Positions 60,038 through 64,000 of a DNA stretch of 64,000 nucleotides are shown one piece after another. Positions within the stretch are counted from its first letter, which is position 1. The number at the start of each line of letters is the position of its first letter. Under the pieces are notes generated by a model that saw only the letters and a list, made by a program, of their open reading frames with translations, did not search any database and was not told the origin of the DNA. The DNA comes from Dastarcus helophoroides (Eukaryota; Arthropoda; Insecta; Coleoptera; Bothrideridae): positions 12,014,501 through 12,078,500 of the forward strand of contig CM053329.1 in the NCBI GenBank assembly GCA_028583605.1, in the 5' to 3' direction. Both the position numbers and the translations under genes were made by a program.

Positions 60038-60773
60038 ATTTTTTTTTTAATTTAATCCACTCGCAAAGGGTAACCTCAATATGCTTTTAAAGTACTGCGA
60101 GTAGGATACGGTGGATAGATGGCGATCAACCGCCTTCTTAAACAAGGATAGGTTGTAATTTTTGGAAAAAATTCATTTCGGTAACAACTTTCATAACTTA
60201 GAAGTTCTACAGAAGAAGGAGTCTTCGTAGACAGAAGTCCTTACTGTGTCAAGCTGGACCGCACAGGAATTTGCTGTCTTCGACTGTCTAGTGTGCCTCA
60301 AGAATCTTGCCCTTGGGGAGATCAATCCTATTAGTTCCTGCGAGCATCTTTCATGATAGTACTTGTAAAAAAAACAATTAACCAACCATACACCTGTGCT
60401 CTAGTGTTTCGAGAAAATTGGTCAGACTCTTATCATCAATTGGGCGAATCGCTCTTCTTTAAATTGAATCCAAGAGAGCTAAAGTGTGTTTTGGGGCTGA
60501 ACTCCAAACATGAGAACTGTATTCTAGTGTTGGCCTACCTTGAGCTTTGTATAGTGTTAATAGCTGATGAGAAACCATGAGAACAGTATTCTAGTGTTGG
60601 CCTAATTTGTATAGTGTTAATAACTGATGAGATGTGAAGTGCTTTTTAGCTCCAAAAAGAAAGCCTTGCTTCTAAAAGGCGGATTTGACGCGCACATGAT
60701 TGGCGCGCACATGATCGTCCCCAGAAAAGTTAGTGCTTGCATTTACTCCTAAGATAGATAGATTAGATCACAT
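60038..60773 (-). pseudogene. LINE-A copy 6, nested in the Jockey fossil
   Basis: Minus-strand LINE-A with its A tail seen as TTTTTTTTTTAA at about 60039-60050. The shared 3' end (TTTAATCCACTCGCAAAGGG) and the C-terminal codons follow (RFLRHTRQSKTANSCAVQLD, TVRTSVYEDSFFCRTSKL in 60191-60385). It stops 5' at about 60773, within the ILGVNA region. It holds a 66-bp tandem duplication (60505-60640) and a doubled GGCGCGCACATGAT near 60690-60715. The Jockey reading continues directly on each side. Confidence 0.85.
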
Positions 60774-62640
60774 ATGGTAAAGAAACTCAACGGTGACCCT
60801 GTAGAGATAAAATAACCATGTGCAGTAAACCCAGATCAAGTTGCACACTAGCTTCTCGCTTATGGCAAAACAAATAGAACAATGACCCCAAGAACAAAAA
60901 TAAAAAGGAACCCAGAAATAAGAAACAGCTTACTCAAGGACCCGCTTACCATCGACAAAATAAAGAAGGGCATAGATAACATGAAAAATGGGTAATCGCC
61001 TGGAGTGGATAAAATATTAACAGAACAAATTAGGCACTTGAACCCAAAATCAAAACTATAGATATTGGGACCCTGTAAGTCTTTATATCAAGTGCCAAAA
61101 CAATGGCGCAAGTCCAAAATAATTGCTTTTTTCAAACCAGGAAAAGACCCTGAACAATCAAACAATACCGCCTGGTATCCCTATTATGTCATGTTTAAAT
61201 GTCATGTCATATGTTCAAATTATACGAACGGCTTATTCTTAACCGTATTCAAAACTATCTGAATTCAAAACTTTTTCCCCAACGGGAGAACTTTAGGCCA
61301 AGAAAATCCTGTACATGGCAAATTCCGAACATCACTGTATTTATCGAAGAGGGATTTAAGAAAAGGAGATAACAGGGTTAGCGCTGCTTGACCTCACAGC
61401 CGCTTACGATACCCTTAACCACAGGACACTCTTGACAAAAACCTACAACATATTAAAGACTATAATTTCACAAAAATAATCGAATCACTGGTATGTAATA
61501 GGCAATAATATGTTGTACTCGATAGAAAGAAGAGTAGGTGGAGAATACAAAGGCACGGATTGCCGCAGGGGGTACGCTGGCACCATCTCTTTTAAATATC
61601 CATACTAATGACCAACCGGTGCACCATGAGGCAAATCATTTTATATATTATGACGATTTTGGCATTGCCGTGCGGGGAAAATCATTTTAAATCATAGAAA
61701 CTAAATTAGAGGAAGCCCTACAAATGATGTCAAGATACTATAAACAGAACTTGCTAAAATCAAACCCTACTAAAACCCAGGTGTTTACGTTCCACTTAAA
61801 CACACATGTGGCTACTTAAAAACTAATGGTAATCTGGGTGAAACAAATGCTGGAACAGACAGACACCTCAAAGTACCTAGTAGTCGTGCTCGACCGTTCT
61901 CTTACGTACAAATATCACTGGTGTAAAACCAGGCAGAATGTGAACACCAGAAATTACCTCATAAGGGAACTGGTAGGGAGCAGATGATGAGCGAACCCAG
62001 GAGTTCTTAGGACAACAACGGAAGCTATGTGTTTCTCCACAGCAGAATATGCGTGTTTTGCTTGGCCAGACATAGATCAAAACATTCAAAGCATGTCATT
62101 AAGGCGCTGAACGATACATGCAGAATAATTCCAGGCTGTATGAAACCCACTTCCCTGCCCCTGCTATATCAAGCAGCGGGTTTTGCACCACCGGAATATT
62201 GCAGAGACAGTGTGCAGAACGTAAAAAAGTTTAAACAAACCTTTGACGGTAGACACCATTTATATCAACTCAAAGAACCACAAGGAGTGAGCCGGCTTAA
62301 ATCCAGAAGACGCTTTATGAGACCCATTGACATAGAATTCACAAAAACCGACCCTCTACACCAAAAACCATCACCAGGAATAAAGCTGGAATGAAGGACA
62401 TGGCGTATGCTTAACCGACTGCCGGCGTTGCACATGTCAAGACTAATCTGTCAAAGTGGGACACCGTAGCCGAAGATGACATGCTGTGTAAATGCGGAGA
62501 AACCCAGAATAGGTCTCATCTAAGACCATGTAGGGGCCTATGTCCTCCAAAATATACCCTTGATGACTTGTAGCTCGCTAGTAGCAAGACAAGAGACGTG
62601 GTCAGATTCTAAGTTGAAAATTTCTAAATGTTAGGATCCG
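60774..62640 (+). pseudogene. Jockey-clade LINE ORF2, reverse transcriptase to C-terminus
   Basis: It continues from 60037 with VKKLNGDPV (60778). RT landmarks follow in several frames: IPKQWRKSKIIAFFKPGKDP-like (about 61081-61155), LALLDLTAAYDT (about 61375-61415), HGLPQG...TLAPS (about 61556-61590), and a mutated FADD box read as YYDD (about 61649-61660). The C-terminal part in the frame 62029-62394 shows FAPPEYCRDSVQNVKKFKQT and FDGRHHLYQL. Near 62490-62610 there is a Cys-rich end followed by RDVVRF. Many stops and frameshifts; long dead. Confidence 0.82.
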
Positions 62641-62692
62641 GACTCAAAAAATTAAAGTAAGTACATTGTACTTGAAACTAGACCTACAATAT

Positions 62693-62965
62693 TGTAATGA
62701 TATGTAATTATGAAATTTAGAATCTAAGAAAATTTTCTAGAAAGATCTGATAAGCCTTATTTGCTGGATTTTTCTAGAACCCGGAAACGAGAACTATATA
62801 AGGCGGTCGCTTTTCCCTTGGTCAGTCAGAGTAGTTAGTGAGTTAGCAGTTAAAAGTCAATAAGTGAGATAATTATTCAGTTGTACTGTTCCGAGTTTAA
62901 TTTGGAAATAAAGTGAGTACTATCCAATAAGTGTTAATAATAATTCAAACCGATAATGCGCAACA
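62693..62965 (+). mobile_element. solo LTR 2 (same family as LTR 1), 273 bp
   Basis: It starts TGTAATGATATG and ends AATGCGCAACA, with the 4-bp target duplication ATAT on each side (62689-62692 and 62966-62969). Relative to LTR 1 about 95 bp are missing, mostly between the AAAATTTTCTAGAAAGAT block and CTTATTTGCTGG. It lies just past the 3' end of the Jockey fossil. Confidence 0.85.
62795..62803 (+). promoter_or_regulatory. TATA box of solo LTR 2
   Basis: TATATAAGG in the block shared with LTR 1. AATAAAG follows at 62907-62913. Confidence 0.65.
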
Positions 62966-62974
62966 ATATGTTTA

Positions 62975-63300
62975 AAAATTTTAAGAACCTGAGATGTTCT
63001 AATGTAAAAATTTTTAGAGACAACTTAAGGAAAAATACGTAATGCAACCTTTGTGGCTTGCCCTGTAAGTTTTCTCAGTTCTCAATTTAATTTTTGAGCG
63101 GATGCTCTTGTTTTATTGCTTATCACCGCTCCACACCAATCCAATATTATGGACTGGTCCAATCGTCTATAAAAACAATTTTCAGGGCATTTTCTTTCGA
63201 TTTTATTAACACTTCACTTGCTATTTTAAAAATGGAGGAGCGCTTTGTACCTTTGAAATTATAATGCTTCATTAGCGTAGTAATGTTCCAAAGAATAAAA
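62975..63300 (-). pseudogene. unrecognised coding remnant in two frames
   Basis: On the minus strand one frame reads MKHYNFKGTKRSSIFKIASE and on to KIVFIDDWTSP before a stop. A second frame overlaps its end and reads LDQSIILDWCGAVISNKTRA, a further stop, then ELRKLTGQATKVALRIFP. Codon-like continuity across one frameshift suggests a decayed protein. I do not know the family. Confidence 0.35.
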
Positions 63301-64000
63301 AAAAATGTACAAGACCAGTGTTAGAAGCTTAAAGCTAAATCACTTTTACAACCAAGGGATGAAATATTCAGGAAAACCGCAGATGCGCCGCCCCTAGATT
63401 ATAAGTCCTATTTACCAACTACCAAACCACAGACCGCCGCCGTCGACTCAACTGCATGTTAAGTTAGAGAACTCACCACTCAAGATATGTTCTGCATTAA
63501 GGGTGGAATTTCAAACTTAATGCATCTGCCGCATTAAGTTGTCGTTTTCATTTTCCTGAATAATTGATGTACAACCGAACTGAAACTAATATTGAAATTA
63601 GTTGTATGTTGTTAAGTAAAGTCTGCTGCTCTTCATTTTTAATGAGTGTTTAATGGTTAAATGTATTTTGTTGAGATCCTCCCAATCTTTTAGGTTAATT
63701 TTTTTAAATCAAAGAACTTAGAATGCGTCTAAATTTGTCAATCATTTGTACAGTGATTAAAAATTAAGTCTAATGATACTCCTATACAGGACGAGGCCTT
63801 GATTTGTTTTATCGCTGTTCCTTCCTATTTCTCTTTTTTTAAGGCGAATATTGCAACATCTACACAGTTTTCTTATTATTTTAATAACTTTTAGAAGAAA
63901 ATAGTTTTAAATTTAAATATATTTGTGGGCTCTAGTGACAATCTTTTTCTTAATTAGCTTCTTTAATCCACCAATACTGAGCAATCTCAGTTAATAACAA
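63301..64000. other. sequence without recognised gene
   Basis: No coding frame, repeat or element end seen. The GC-richer piece near 63385-63470 contains CAGACCGCCGCCGTCGACTC but no frame. Confidence 0.45.

Noticed and set aside
60555..60580. CTGATGAGAAACC in LINE-A copy 6 as a hammerhead
   Set aside because: CUGAUGA is followed at once by GAAA with no stem II; it is ordinary LINE-A sequence.

Overview
This window looks like arthropod, most likely insect, nuclear DNA, and it holds no recognisable host gene. It is AT-rich throughout. Everything identifiable is a mobile element or a repeat: decayed Jockey/CR1-type, I-clade and RTE-clade LINEs, mariner-superfamily transposases, two solo LTRs, inverted-repeat elements, long AT-rich satellite arrays, and small repeats carrying hammerhead-ribozyme-like cores. 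The call of insect rests only on this mix of element families. The order cannot be told from the sequence.

Layout. 1-5.5 kb: a mariner transposase pseudogene is split in two. Between its halves lie a 546-bp (ATC)n tract and a reverse transcriptase of a LINE family called here LINE-A, which itself contains a minus-strand RTE 3' end. 5.9-9.1 kb: an inverted-repeat element, a broken Jockey ORF1 (gag), and a LINE-A 3' end between two pieces of repeat X. 12.5-21.8 kb: a satellite built of roughly 130-bp hairpin-bearing monomers, with dimers of about 268 bp in its second half. It is interrupted by a 3.1-kb LINE (LINE-B, with readable ORF1, endonuclease and reverse transcriptase) and by a small hAT-like element. 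21.8-22.6 kb: repeat X and then a 377-bp direct repeat (family C) with a hammerhead core in each copy. 26-29 kb: inverted repeat M and another LINE-A copy. 29-36 kb: AAATTTTCG-type arrays, including a higher-order tandem array of about 520/1044 bp. 38.7-42.3 kb: a minus-strand LINE-A split by a 1.43-kb foldback element, an I-clade LINE 3' end, a further LINE-A piece and a near-perfect 139-bp palindrome. 46.3-46.6 kb: a LINE linker fossil. 50.7-53.3 kb: AT-rich arrays that switch orientation. 53.3-55.6 kb: a hAT-like end, an inverted family C locus, a mariner-superfamily transposase with a D-39-D-like spacing, a solo LTR and a small unrecognised broken ORF. 59.3-63.3 kb: a Jockey ORF2 fossil with LINE-A nested in it, a second solo LTR and an unrecognised minus-strand coding remnant.

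The most interesting signal is family C. On the minus strand it has CUGACGA, a five-base-pair stem II, GAAA, a tiny palindromic stem III, GUC and a pairing stem I, in the order of a minimal type I hammerhead ribozyme. Two copies in the same orientation are spaced exactly 377 bp apart, so self-cleavage of one transcript would release a 377-nt RNA. This matches the layout of animal retrozymes, which are small non-autonomous retroelements. Repeats X and M carry related but more degraded cores like those of Penelope-like elements. No Penelope reverse transcriptase is visible here, so any mobilising enzyme would have to act in trans. This is inferred from sequence alone.
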